Shown here: piece after piece, positions 43,112-51,557 of the stretch
How the letters are laid out: every line of letters begins with the position of its first letter
Numbering within the stretch: the stretch's first letter is position 1
Notes under the pieces: model-generated
The model's database searches: none
Seen by the model: the letters and a program-made list of their open reading frames with translations, nothing else
Told to the model about the DNA's origin: nothing
Translations under genes and position numbers: made by a program
NCBI RefSeq assembly: GCF_024494695.1
Contig: NZ_JANHDP010000001.1
Location: 682,001-746,000, forward strand
DNA: 64,000 nt
Direction of reading: 5' to 3'
Origin: Natronoarchaeum rubrum
Lineage (GTDB): Archaea > Halobacteriota > Halobacteria > Halobacteriales > Natronoarchaeaceae

Positions 43112-44737
43112 CTACTTCTCGCCCGCCATCTCCCGGTCCGCGTCGCGTAGCGTCTCGCGCACGCGCTCCCTGTCGACGGTGCCCGACGCCGTTCGGGGGA
43201 GCGCGTCCGCGAACGCCACCGTCCGCGGGAGCTTGTACCCCGCGAGGCGCTCGCGACAGTGTTCGCGCACCGCGTCGGCGTCGAGCGTCTCGACCGCGTC
43301 CCGCTCGTTCGCAGCGTCCTCGGGCGCGACGAGCGCGGCGACGCGCTCGCCCCATTCGGCGTCGTCGATCCCGAGCACCGCCGCGTCGCGGATTTTCGGA
43401 TGGTCGCGGAGCGCCTCCACCACCTCCCCGGGGTCGACGTTCTCGCCGCCGGTGACGATCCGGTCGTCGCGACGGTTGAGCACCCACAGGCGCCCGCCCC
43501 GATCGCGGTAGCCCACGTCACCGGTGTGCAGCCCGTGCTCGCCGAACGACGCCTCGGTCGCCGCGGCGTCGCCGTAGTAGCCCGGCGTCACGGTCGGCCC
43601 GTCGACGACGAGTTCGCCCGTCTCGCCGGCCGGCAGCGGATCGCCGTCCTCGTCGACGATCGTCACCGTGGTTCCGAGCAGCGGTCGCCCGACCGTTCCT
43701 TCGTGTGCGAACGCCTCGCGGGGGGTCGCCGTGGCGACCTGCGAGGCCGTCTCGGTCATCCCGAACGTGGGGTTGACGGGCACGTCGCGGCGCTCGCAGG
43801 CGTCGATCAGGTCGGTGCCGGCCGGCGCGCCGCCGAGCAGGACGAACCGCAGCGAGTCGGGCAGCTCCGCGCCCCCATCGATGATCCGCCGAAGCATCGT
43901 CGGCACCAGCGAGACGCCCGTGACGCCGTACTCGCGGGCGACCGCTGGCGTCCGCTCGGCGTCGAACGTCGACTGGAGGACGACGGTGGTGCCGTACAGC
44001 GTCGACCGGAGCACGGGCGCCAGCCCGCCCATGTGGTACATCGGGAGACAGCAGAGCCACCGGTCGTCGGGTACGACGCCGAGCCGGAACGCCGACCCGA
44101 CGGCGCTGGCGAGCAGGTTGCCCGCGGTCAGCGGGACGGCTTTCGGCTCGCCGGTGGTCCCCGAAGTGAACAGGATCACGCGCACGTCGACGGGGGTCCG
44201 CTCGACGCGGGGAAACACGCTGTCGTCGATATCCCGGTCGGAAGCGCTCGGATCGGTCGCGCTCGGGTCGATCGCGTCGACCGACACCACGGCGGGCGGC
44301 TCCGCGCACCGCTCGGCGGCCTCGCGGGCGCTCGCCTCGGTGTCGGCGTCGCACAGCAGCGTCGTCACGTCGGCGTTCTCGCAGGCTCGCGAGAGCTCTC
44401 CCGGGGTGTGCCGGACGTTCAGCGGGACGAGCACGGCGCCGAGCCGGTCGAGGGCGTGGACGACCAGCACGAACGGGAGGCCGGTGTCGAGCAGCGTCCC
44501 GACGTGGTCGCCGGGGGCGACGCCGCGGGCCGCGAGCGATCGGGCGACGGCGTCGGTCGCGGCATCGAGATCGGCGTAGGACCAGCGGGCGGCGCGTCCG
44601 GCGCTCGCCCCGGTGTCGGCCTCAGAGCCCGCGTCGGCGTCACCATCGGCGCTCGCCCCGGTGTCGATCACCGCTTCGGCGTCGGGCGACGCCGCGGCGC
44701 GGGCCGCGAGCCAGTCGGACTGGGGCCAGTCCGTCAC
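43112..44737 (-). CDS. menE: o-Succinylbenzoate-CoA ligase
   Basis: This 541-residue AMP-forming ligase activates o-succinylbenzoate to its CoA ester in menaquinone synthesis. The phosphate loop is LFTSGTTGEPKAVPLTAGN (about 190-208); NPTFGMTETASQVA (A5), HTGDVGYRDRGGRLWVLNRRDDRIVTGGENVDPGEVVE (A7-A8) and the C-terminal LPRTASGTVDRERV are present. In the last block the usual Lys before the arm is replaced by Thr-Val-Asp-Arg context, so the A10 lysine is not obvious. The N-terminus has an acidic insertion with two DTGASA repeats encoded by a 19-bp direct duplication (44600-44618, 44649-44667). The start is GTG inside a GTGA overlap with menC. Confidence 0.92.
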   Translation of the reverse strand: MTDWPQSDWLAARAAASPDAEAVIDTGASADGDADAGSEADTGASAGRAARWSYADLDAATDAVARSLAARGVAPGDHVGTLLDTGLPFVLVVHALDRLGAVLVPLNVRHTPGELSRACENADVTTLLCDADTEASAREAAERCAEPPAVVSVDAIDPSATDPSASDRDIDDSVFPRVERTPVDVRVILFTSGTTGEPKAVPLTAGNLLASAVGSAFRLGVVPDDRWLCCLPMYHMGGLAPVLRSTLYGTTVVLQSTFDAERTPAVAREYGVTGVSLVPTMLRRIIDGGAELPDSLRFVLLGGAPAGTDLIDACERRDVPVNPTFGMTETASQVATATPREAFAHEGTVGRPLLGTTVTIVDEDGDPLPAGETGELVVDGPTVTPGYYGDAAATEASFGEHGLHTGDVGYRDRGGRLWVLNRRDDRIVTGGENVDPGEVVEALRDHPKIRDAAVLGIDDAEWGERVAALVAPEDAANERDAVETLDADAVREHCRERLAGYKLPRTVAFADALPRTASGTVDRERVRETLRDADREMAGEK

Positions 44738-45789
44738 GCGTCGGCACCTCCGTCCCACGGCCCGGCGGTGCCGAGTCCGTCGTCCTGCGGAATCGCGATA
44801 TCGCCGCTCTCGACCGGCGCGGGATCGGGCGTGAGATCCGTCGCGAGCCGGTCGGCCGTCGCCAGCCCGCAGGGATCGATCCCGGGAATCGACGCCGCGA
44901 GGTGGACCGCGGCCGTGCGGGCGACGACGGCGTCGACGGTGGTCGTCACGATCGGCGTGACGCCGACGCGGCGCGCGCGCAGCGCTGCTCGGCGAGCGCG
45001 GTCGAGCCCGCCCAGCACCATCGGCTTGAGCACGATCACGTCGGCCGCGCCAGTTTCGACGATCTCGTCGACCGACGCCGTCCGCAGCGACTCGTCGAGC
45101 GCGACGCCGACGCCAACGGCGTCACGCCGGAGCGCGGCGTGTCCGTCGAGATCGTCCGGCGCGAGGGGTTGCTCGACGTACTCGACGCCGCTGTCGGCGA
45201 ACGCTCGGAACGCCTCGCTCGCTCGTTCGCGATCCCAGGCGCCGTTGGCGTCGGCCCGGAGCGCCACCCCGCGCGGGAGCGCATCGCGGACGGCCGCGAC
45301 GCGCTCGGCATCCTCCGCGACGGTGTCCGACCCGACCTTGAGTTTGAGACATCGGAACCCCTGCTCGACGGCACCCTCGGCGGCCGCAGCGACTTCGTCG
45401 GGCGAGCCGACGCCGATGGTCGCGTTGACCGGCACGCGCTCGACGCGGCCGACGGAGCCGAGATAGCGGTACAGCGGGACGGCGTCCTGTCGCGCCCGGA
45501 GGTCCGCGAGCGCGAGGTGGACGGCGTGGCGGGCGGCGGGCGACCCGTCGACGGCTTCGAGCGCGGCTGCGGGGTCGTCGTCGTTCAGCCGGTCTGCAGC
45601 CGCGTCGAGGCGGTCGCGGCAGGTTTCGAGGGATTCGGTCCAGCCGGGCAGCGGCGTCGCCTCGCCGACGCCCGCGGCGGCCACTTCCGATACGCGAAGC
45701 AGAACTCCCTCGCGGCGCTCCATCGTTCCCGCGGCCGTTTCGAGCGGGGCGTCGAGATCGATCGCGAACTCCCGGAGTTCGGCGTCCAT
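44734..45789 (-). CDS. menC: o-Succinylbenzoate synthase (enolase superfamily)
   Basis: This 351-residue dehydratase makes o-succinylbenzoate from SHCHC. Enolase-superfamily residues are clear: the K-x-K in RCLKLKVGSD (about 148-157), DANGAWD (about 180-186), EQPLAPDDLD (about 207-216), a third acid in ALDESLR (about 232) and the second-side lysine in VLKPMVLGG (about 257). It is the middle gene of menA-menC-menE, with a one-base overlap with menA and a four-base overlap with menE. Confidence 0.94.
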   Translation of the reverse strand: MDAELREFAIDLDAPLETAAGTMERREGVLLRVSEVAAAGVGEATPLPGWTESLETCRDRLDAAADRLNDDDPAAALEAVDGSPAARHAVHLALADLRARQDAVPLYRYLGSVGRVERVPVNATIGVGSPDEVAAAAEGAVEQGFRCLKLKVGSDTVAEDAERVAAVRDALPRGVALRADANGAWDRERASEAFRAFADSGVEYVEQPLAPDDLDGHAALRRDAVGVGVALDESLRTASVDEIVETGAADVIVLKPMVLGGLDRARRAALRARRVGVTPIVTTTVDAVVARTAAVHLAASIPGIDPCGLATADRLATDLTPDPAPVESGDIAIPQDDGLGTAGPWDGGADA

Positions 45790-46724
45790 CAGATCACCAC
45801 TCCGAGCGCGAACAGCGCCGAGAACGCCGCGAGCAGCTTCCCGGTGCGTTCCAGTGCGGGGTTGAGCGCCTCGCCGTCGGTGCGCGTACAGACGGTTCGG
45901 GCGACGCTCGCGGCCAGCGGAATCGTGAGCAGCGGCAGCAGGACGCCGGGGCCGAACGCGTCGCGAGTCGCCCACAGCAGGAGGGGGACGGCGTAGGCCA
46001 GCGCCAGCAGGCCGACGTACTCGACGCGGCTCCAGCGGTAGCCGATCAGCACGGCGAGGGTGTACTTGCCGGCCTCGCGGTCGGTCTCCATGTCGCGGAC
46101 GTTGTTCACGACGATGATGTTCGTCGAGATCGCGGCGACCGGCAGACTGGCGAGGATCGCGACGGCGGGGATCGTCCCCGCGGGAATCGTCGTCGCCAGC
46201 GGCTCCGCGAGGACGGCCGCGGCCTGCACGTACACCGTCCCGACGACGGCGACGACGCCGAAAAAGACGAACACGAACAGATCGCCCAGCCCGTGGGATC
46301 CCAGCGGATAGGGCCCGCCCGCGTAGGCGTAGCCGCTCGCGACGCTCAGGAGACCGATCACCAGTATGGGGAGCCCGCCGACGTAGACGAGGTACGTTCC
46401 CAGGAGGATCGCCAGCCCGAACGTGGCGGCCATCGCGAATTTGACCTGCTCGGCCGGGATCAGCCCCGACTGGGTGACGCGGGTGAAGCCCTCGCGGCTC
46501 TCGTCGTCGACGCCCTTGACGGCGTCGTAGTAGTCGTTCGCGAAGTTCGTCCCGATCTGGATCAGCAGGGCGCCGACCAGCGCCGCCAGCGCCGGCCACG
46601 GCGCGAACACGCCCTCGTGGACCGCGATCGCGGCGCCGACGACGACCGGCGCGGCGCCCGCGGGCAGCGTCTGGGGACGGGTGGCCATCAGCCACGCTCG
46701 GCCCCGGCTCACGTCGGTACTCAT
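45789..46724 (-). CDS. menA: 1,4-Dihydroxy-2-naphthoate polyprenyltransferase
   Basis: This 311-residue UbiA-family membrane enzyme attaches the isoprenoid tail to dihydroxynaphthoate. The two aspartate motifs are NFANDYYDAVKGVDDE (about 60-75) and NNVRDMETDREAGKYTL (about 198-214), with about nine transmembrane helices. The substrate-binding TRPQTLPAGAAPV N-terminus is typical of MenA. It is the first gene of the operon, and its ATG at 46724 lies about 27 nt from a TATA-like element. Confidence 0.95.
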   Translation of the reverse strand: MSTDVSRGRAWLMATRPQTLPAGAAPVVVGAAIAVHEGVFAPWPALAALVGALLIQIGTNFANDYYDAVKGVDDESREGFTRVTQSGLIPAEQVKFAMAATFGLAILLGTYLVYVGGLPILVIGLLSVASGYAYAGGPYPLGSHGLGDLFVFVFFGVVAVVGTVYVQAAAVLAEPLATTIPAGTIPAVAILASLPVAAISTNIIVVNNVRDMETDREAGKYTLAVLIGYRWSRVEYVGLLALAYAVPLLLWATRDAFGPGVLLPLLTIPLAASVARTVCTRTDGEALNPALERTGKLLAAFSALFALGVVI

Positions 46725-46750
46725 TGGCTCGAAATCGGGACCGGTCGCGT

Positions 46751-46759
46751 GTTAAGCTT
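46751..46759 (-). promoter_or_regulatory. TATA box of the menA-menC-menE operon
   Basis: Minus-strand AAGCTTAAC is centred 29-30 nt from ATG 46724. Confidence 0.5.
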
Positions 46760-46877
46760 GGCATCTAGCGCGAGCGGCGAGAGGGACTGTAGGGCGTCGA
46801 CGTACCGTCTCGAACGCGCTCGACCGCCCGGAAGCACTCATTCGATCGTCGCACCGGACGGCGGTTCGGGACTCGTT

Positions 46878-47081
46878 TCAGTCCTCGCCGTCGTCGGGGT
46901 CGAAAATATCCTCGATCGCACAGTCGAAGTGAGTTGCGAGATCGAACGCGAGTTCCAGCGACGGATCGTATCGGTTGCGTTCGATCGCGTTGATCGTCTG
47001 TCGGGTGACGTCGACGGCCTCGGCGAGATCGCCCTGACTGATGCCCTCGGCTTCGCGTCGCTCGGAGAGATTGTTCTGCAT
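46878..47081 (-). CDS. XRE-family helix-turn-helix regulator
   Basis: This 67-residue Cro/C1-type DNA-binding protein is essentially one HTH domain: SERREAEGISQGDLAEAVDVTRQTINAIERNRYDPSLELAFDLATHF (about 6-52), with an acidic end (DIFDPDDGED). Such short XRE proteins in archaea and bacteria are often encoded next to DUF2178-like membrane proteins, as here, where the membrane-protein stop is 9 nt upstream. It probably binds the GTAAA-N6-TTTAC operator upstream of its own operon (47520-47535) and of the ABC-2 exporter (50261-50303); this is inference from shared sites and proximity. Confidence 0.92.
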   Translation of the reverse strand: MQNNLSERREAEGISQGDLAEAVDVTRQTINAIERNRYDPSLELAFDLATHFDCAIEDIFDPDDGED

Positions 47082-47090
47082 GAAAGTGCG

Positions 47091-47501
47091 CTATTTGACG
47101 ATTCCGTAACAGATGCCGTACAACAGGAACAGCGCCGAGAGGGTGAGAACCATCCCGGAAACCGCCCCCGAGATCTCGAACTGGCCGCCGGCGTCGAGGA
47201 CGTACAGCACCGGAAGCACGCTCAGGCCTAGAACCATCGTGACCCGGAGCGCCAGCCCGCTGGCGTGGTTGTGTAACTCGTAGTCCCGCTCGTCCTGGAG
47301 CGTCCGATCGCTCAGTCGCGGCGCGGCGACGGTGATCGTGCCGCCGATCCACGTGCCGAGCAAGTAGACGACCGCGCCGGCGAGGTGCTGCCCGAGTGCG
47401 ATCCCGACGAACAGTCCGAGAACGGCGACGGCGACGATGCCGTACACGAGCCGTCTGTACGTCCGGCGTCCGAGTCGCGACATCACTGTGATGGTTGTCA
47501 T
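47091..47501 (-). CDS. DUF2178-type membrane protein paired with XRE regulator
   Basis: This 136-residue protein has four predicted transmembrane helices (about 19-37, 42-58, 85-103 and 112-134). The cytoplasmic loop contains the family word DERDYELHNHASG (about 71-83). DUF2178 proteins are usually the partner of a small XRE regulator and may sense membrane state for it; the function is not established. ATG 47501 is used, with ATG 47483 as an alternative. The promoter region holds TATA (47541-47549) and an operator-like palindrome (47520-47535). Confidence 0.85.
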   Translation of the reverse strand: MTTITVMSRLGRRTYRRLVYGIVAVAVLGLFVGIALGQHLAGAVVYLLGTWIGGTITVAAPRLSDRTLQDERDYELHNHASGLALRVTMVLGLSVLPVLYVLDAGGQFEISGAVSGMVLTLSALFLLYGICYGIVK

Positions 47502-47519
47502 GGCGAACGGCCCTGGCTA

Positions 47520-47539
47520 GTAAAGAGTCTTTTACACCC
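47520..47539 (-). promoter_or_regulatory. Operator-like site A: GTAAA-N6-TTTAC with GGGTG flank
   Basis: Minus strand reads GGGTGTAAAAGACTCTTTAC, directly downstream of the TATA box TTTTAATA and before the DUF2178 ATG. The same TATA-CC-GGGTGTAAA arrangement occurs at the ABC-2 promoter (50294-50314). Confidence 0.6.
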
Positions 47540-47541
47540 GG

Positions 47542-47550
47542 TATTAAAAT
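47542..47550 (-). promoter_or_regulatory. TATA box of the DUF2178-XRE operon
   Basis: Minus-strand ATTTTAATA, about 43 nt before ATG 47501; transcription would start inside or next to operator site A. Confidence 0.5.
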
Positions 47551-47619
47551 TGGCGTTCGATCGACGGTCGGAGGGCGGCCGTTCCGAGAATCGCGTTCGG
47601 CTCCGGCTCTCGCCCGGTC

Positions 47620-49365
47620 TCAGGCGACCCGATACGTTTCGATACGGCGAACGGCGAGCCGGTAGGCGCCCGGAATCGCGAGAGCGCTCCCGACGATCAC
47701 GACCCAGCCGAGCGCTCGCAGCGCGTCGACGCCGACGTCGAGGCCGAAGGGCAGCCGCTCCGAGAGCACGAGGGCGGCGACAGTGCGTGCAGTCTCGTTG
47801 GCGACGACAGCCACCGCGAACACGGTAACGCTCAGGTACGTCGAGAAGATGCTGTACGCGCGCTTGCTCGGCGGTACCGCCCGTCTGGCGGCGTCCAGAC
47901 TGACCGCATCGAACCGCGGGAACGCCGATCCGATACCGGTCGCGACGACCGCGCTCCCGACGACCGCAGCGCCTCCGGCGACGCCGAGGCCGATCAGCTC
48001 CCGGAGAGGCGCGCCGGCCATCTGACCCGCGACGACGGCGATGCCCGCGGTCAGCGGGGCGCCGACGAGCGACGCCGCGACGACGTTGCCGCGGACGACG
48101 TGTCGGCCGCGCGCCGGCGCCGTCAGCAGCGTCGGCAGTACCGCGCCCTGGTTCCCGAGCGGGTTCAACGGCACCACGGCGCCGGACGCCCACGCGCCGT
48201 ACCAGACGACGAACCACGGCACGTACCACGGGACCGCCCCGGTCGTCACCGCCGTCTCGACGAAGACGATCGCAGCGAGGAGCGGCGGGGCGACGAACAC
48301 GAACTGGAACGGCGAGCGCACCGCTCGGTGGAGCGTCGTGCTCGCGATGCCGCGCGTCGCGGGCGTTCGGCAGACGGCCGCGAGCACGGCGTCGAGGTGG
48401 GAGCTCGGTGCCGTCGGCAGCTCCGACTCCTCGTCGTCGGCGTCCGGAGCGGGGCCGTCTGCCAGCCACGCGTACCGGGCGGCGGGCACCGCGAGCGCCG
48501 TCCCGCCGACGGTGACGACCGGCGCGAGTACGAGCAGGGCGATCGCGCCGGCGACGTCGACGCCGGCGTTCGGCGTCGTGGCGAACGCGAGCTGTCCGAA
48601 CCACGCCAGCGGCGGGGACTGCAGCACCGGCTCCAGCCGCTGGACGATGGTCAACAGTTCGCCGGTCACCGAGAGGACGACGTACGCGGTCCCGACGCCG
48701 ACGCCGAGAACGGTCGTGAGCCGCTGGAGGTTCCGCGATCGGCGAGCGATCCCCTTGAGCGCGAAGCCGATCGGATAGCCGACCGCGGCCGCCGTGACCG
48801 GGATGACGACCGCCACGGCGGTGATTCCGAGCAAGGGACGCAACGAGCCGGTTCCCGCGACCAGCCCGGCACCGACGGCCGCTCCCAGCCCGATCGTGTA
48901 GACGGAGAACTTGGCCGCCGCGGCGAGCAGCAACCCGCCGACGATGTCGGCGGCCGGTCGAATCGTGAGGTACTGATTGTCGTTGTCGAGGTCGCCGTTC
49001 CCGCCGAGACTGTCGGCCACGAGGAGGATCGTCAGGAAGAGCCAGAGAACGCTCGTGGCGATCACCGGCCACGAGGGGAGGGGTGCGCCAGCGGAGACGG
49101 TCGAGCCGACGGATCTGGCCGCCTCGAACGTTTCGAGGAGCAAGAACGCGCCGACGAATCCCATCAGGACGGTGAAGGCGAGCCAGAGGTCCTGATGTCT
49201 CACCCACCGGTAGCCGCGGAGGAGCTCGACTCTCGCGACCTCCAGGCTCGGTCGGGGCGACGGCACCACAGTCCGAAGCCGCCGTCGCGACGCCGCGTCG
49301 TGACGCCGAGCCGGCGTCGTCGCGGACGAGGCCGCGTCCGAAAGATCGGGCGACTTCTCAGACAT
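47620..49365 (-). CDS. ABC-2 type transporter permease
   Basis: This 581-residue polytopic membrane protein has about twelve predicted helices (first at about 62-80), a charged N-terminal 55 residues and a hydrophilic acidic loop near residue 315-335 (DADDEESELPTAP). The general pattern is that of the permease partner of ATPases such as the one encoded immediately upstream. It overlaps that gene by 8 nt. Export of a lipid, peptide or drug-like compound is possible, and the substrate is unknown. The DUF2178-XRE pair follows on the same strand after a 118-nt gap. Confidence 0.87.
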   Translation of the reverse strand: MSEKSPDLSDAASSATTPARRHDAASRRRLRTVVPSPRPSLEVARVELLRGYRWVRHQDLWLAFTVLMGFVGAFLLLETFEAARSVGSTVSAGAPLPSWPVIATSVLWLFLTILLVADSLGGNGDLDNDNQYLTIRPAADIVGGLLLAAAAKFSVYTIGLGAAVGAGLVAGTGSLRPLLGITAVAVVIPVTAAAVGYPIGFALKGIARRSRNLQRLTTVLGVGVGTAYVVLSVTGELLTIVQRLEPVLQSPPLAWFGQLAFATTPNAGVDVAGAIALLVLAPVVTVGGTALAVPAARYAWLADGPAPDADDEESELPTAPSSHLDAVLAAVCRTPATRGIASTTLHRAVRSPFQFVFVAPPLLAAIVFVETAVTTGAVPWYVPWFVVWYGAWASGAVVPLNPLGNQGAVLPTLLTAPARGRHVVRGNVVAASLVGAPLTAGIAVVAGQMAGAPLRELIGLGVAGGAAVVGSAVVATGIGSAFPRFDAVSLDAARRAVPPSKRAYSIFSTYLSVTVFAVAVVANETARTVAALVLSERLPFGLDVGVDALRALGWVVIVGSALAIPGAYRLAVRRIETYRVA

Positions 49366-50161
49366 CGGTTCGGCCCCCGTCGGAGGCCGGGGCTCCGGCT
49401 TCCGCCGATCGAGTGTCCGTGGCGTCGGGCTCCCGTTCGGCGGTGATCTCCAGGAAGGCGGTTTCGAGATCCGGCGACTCGTCGGCGAGAGCCTTGAGTT
49501 CCGCGGGCGGCGCCTCCGCGACGAGCGCGCCCTCGTTGATGACGCCGATCGTGTCGGCGAGTTCGTCGACGATCGGGAGGATGTGCGTCGAGAGGAAGAC
49601 GGTCATCTCACGGGTCACGAGATCGGCGATCGTGTCCCGAACGGTGCGAGCCGCGCGCGGATCGAGGCCGCTGGTGGGCTCGTCGAGAAAGACGACGTCT
49701 GGCTCGTGAAACAGCGCCGCGATGATCCCGACCTTCTTGGCCATGCCGGTCGAGTACGACGCGATCCGTTCGTCGGCGTCGGCGAGGAGGCCGAAGCGGT
49801 CGAGCAGCGTCTCGATGCGCTCGTCGGCGTCGCCGTCGGACATGCCGTGAAGTCGAGCGACGTGACGGAGCTGCTCCCACGCGGTGAGCTCGTCGAAGAC
49901 CGGCGGATCGGCGGGCAGGTAGCCGATGTGTTGGGTGAGCTCGCGGCGGTTCGACACCGGGACGCCGGCGACCGTCGCCGACCCGGCCGTGGGCTCGGTG
50001 AGCGCGGTCAGCATCCGCATCGTGGTCGTCTTGCCGGCGCCGTTCGGGCCGAGGAATCCGTAGACCGTTCCTCTCGGGATCGACAGCGAGACGTCGTTCA
50101 CCGCCGTCTTCTCGCCGAAGCGCTTCGTCAGCCCGTCGGCGACGATCGCGTCCTCGGTCAT
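49358..50161 (-). CDS. ABC-2 type transporter ATP-binding protein
   Basis: This 267-residue ATPase has Walker A GPNGAGKT (38-45), Q-loop IGYLPADPP (about 79-87), signature YSTGMAKKVGI (about 135-145, degenerate as usual in ABC-2 types), Walker B VVFLDEPTSGLDPR (about 155-168) and H-loop STHILPIV. A C-terminal extension of about 60 residues follows. The ATG at 50161 gives the family N-terminus. The promoter lies about 145 nt upstream and carries two operator-like sites (50261-50303), so the exporter is probably repressible. Confidence 0.93.
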   Translation of the reverse strand: MTEDAIVADGLTKRFGEKTAVNDVSLSIPRGTVYGFLGPNGAGKTTTMRMLTALTEPTAGSATVAGVPVSNRRELTQHIGYLPADPPVFDELTAWEQLRHVARLHGMSDGDADERIETLLDRFGLLADADERIASYSTGMAKKVGIIAALFHEPDVVFLDEPTSGLDPRAARTVRDTIADLVTREMTVFLSTHILPIVDELADTIGVINEGALVAEAPPAELKALADESPDLETAFLEITAEREPDATDTRSAEAGAPASDGGRTDV

Positions 50162-50260
50162 GGGCGGGTCACCGCCGGGAGGGCAGCGACTCTGCGACTC
50201 GCGACACTAGCTCGGGCGGTCGTGGACGCCGGTGGTGCGGCGGGGTGCTCGAGGGGCATG

Positions 50261-50303
50261 GGGGTGTAAACACTCCTTTACAGTAAAACGTTCTTTACAC
50301 CCC
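50261..50303 (-). promoter_or_regulatory. Double operator-like site at the ABC-2 promoter
   Basis: Outer arms GGGGTGTAAA (50261-50270) and TTTACACCCC (50294-50303) are perfectly inverted. Each begins a 16-bp GTAAA-N6-TTTAC unit (50266-50281 and 50283-50298), and the centre is TTTACAGTAAA. The site lies just downstream of the TATA box, covering the expected transcription start, as for repressor sites. It shares its sequence with site A at 47520-47539. Confidence 0.7.
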
Positions 50304-50306
50304 TGG

Positions 50307-50314
50307 CATTAAAG
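50307..50314 (-). promoter_or_regulatory. TATA box of the ABC-2 exporter operon
   Basis: Minus-strand CTTTAATG, immediately upstream of the double operator; predicted transcription start is near 50283, giving a leader of about 120 nt. Confidence 0.5.
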
Positions 50315-50494
50315 CTGTCGGTGGGACCACACCCTCACCGATAATCGGTCGCCGCGGCGGCGACGACGGCGCCGTCTGCTCATCGGAGACTCGCACGAAA
50401 CGCAGCGACGACGCTGCAGAGAACGTCGGTAGTCCGGGAGGCGGCGTCCGTACCGGTCGAAAAGTGTGCTCGCGTGGCGTCGCTCGACGCCGAA
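50315..50494. other. Intergenic region between ABC-2 promoter and menB, nothing recognised
   Basis: About 180 nt between the exporter promoter and the menB stop. The open frames here are arginine-rich or shadow frames, and no repeat or RNA gene is visible. Confidence 0.5.
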
Positions 50495-51382
50495 TCAGTA
50501 CTTCCAGGGGAACTCGTCGAAGTCGGGCTCTCGGCCCTCGTTGAACGCGTCCCGGCCCTCCTGGGCCTCGTCGGTCATGTAGCCGAGCCGCGTCGCCTCG
50601 CCGGCGAACACCTGCTGACCGACCAGTCCGTCGGAATCCAGATTGAACGCGTACTTGAGCATCCGCATCGCGTTCGGACTCTTCGAGTTGATCCGCTCGC
50701 CCCACTCCAGCGCTCGCTCTTCGAGTTCCTCGTGGGGAACCGCCTCGTTGACCATCCCCATGTCGGCGGCCTCCTCGGCGCTGTAGGTCTTTCCGAGGAA
50801 AAACACTTCGCGAGCCTTCTTCTGGCCGATCTGGCGCGCGAGGTAGGCCGACCCGAACCCAGCGTCGAAACTGCCCACGTCGGGGTCGGTCTGGAGGAAC
50901 TTGGCGTGCTCCTCGCTGGCGATCGTCAGGTCACAGACCACGTGCAGGCTGTGGCCGCCGCCGACCGCCCAGCCCGGCACCACGGCGACGACGACTTTCG
51001 GGATGTGCCGGATCAGGCGCTGGACTTCGAGGATGTGCAGGCGCCCGTGCTCGCTGGCGCGCTCCTCGTCGCCCTCGTACTCGTAGCCGTCCGCGCCGCG
51101 GATTCCCTGGTCGCCGCCCGACGAAAAGGCCCAGCCGCCGTCGTCGGGCGAGGGGCCGTTGCCCGTCAGCAGCACGCAGCCGACATCTGTCTGGCGCTTG
51201 GCGTGGTCGAGCGCGTCGTACAGTTCGTCGACCGTTTTGGGACGGAAGGCGTTCCGCTTTTCGGGCCGGTCGAACGCGATCCGGACGGTGTGGCCCGACG
51301 CGGAGCGGTGGTAGGTGACGTCGTCGAAGTCGAACGCCTCGATCGGCTCCCAGCGCTCGGGGTCGAATATCTCCGAGACCAT
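50495..51382 (-). CDS. menB: 1,4-Dihydroxy-2-naphthoyl-CoA synthase
   Basis: This 295-residue crotonase-fold enzyme closes the second ring in menaquinone synthesis. Family features are RPEKRNAFRPKTVDEL (about 39-54), the SSGGDQGIRG oxyanion loop (about 87-96) and VPGWAVGGGHSLHVVCDLTIA (about 132-152). TDPDVGSFDAGFGSAYLAR (about 163-181) contains the catalytic Asp, and the C-terminus is FDEFPWKY. It is transcribed alone, away from the other men genes. The start at 51382 is supported by a TATA-like CCTATTTGC (minus strand, about 51408-51416) about 29 nt upstream. Confidence 0.96.
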   Translation of the reverse strand: MVSEIFDPERWEPIEAFDFDDVTYHRSASGHTVRIAFDRPEKRNAFRPKTVDELYDALDHAKRQTDVGCVLLTGNGPSPDDGGWAFSSGGDQGIRGADGYEYEGDEERASEHGRLHILEVQRLIRHIPKVVVAVVPGWAVGGGHSLHVVCDLTIASEEHAKFLQTDPDVGSFDAGFGSAYLARQIGQKKAREVFFLGKTYSAEEAADMGMVNEAVPHEELEERALEWGERINSKSPNAMRMLKYAFNLDSDGLVGQQVFAGEATRLGYMTDEAQEGRDAFNEGREPDFDEFPWKY

Positions 51383-51494
51383 TTTCGCGTGACTCGGGGC
51401 GGTACGGGCAAATAGGTTGCCGTCCGGGCGTCGGACGGCCCTGCCGTCAGCCCAACCATTAGACGTGATGCCGACGTAGCTCCGAGCGAGACAG

Positions 51495-51557
51495 ATGACC
51501 GAGAACCAGCGACGCCGCGACCGCAGTTCGACGCCGAAAACGGGTGAGCGACCGTGA
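51495..51557 (+). CDS. Possible 20-codon upstream ORF coupled to the aldolase gene
   Basis: MTENQRRRDRSSTPKTGERP starts at ATG 51495 and its TGA overlaps the GTG start of the next gene (GTGA at 51554-51557). A TATA-like CCATTAGA (51456-51463) lies about 35 nt upstream. It may serve only to load ribosomes onto the GTG; no function is assigned. Confidence 0.35.
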   Translation: MTENQRRRDRSSTPKTGERP

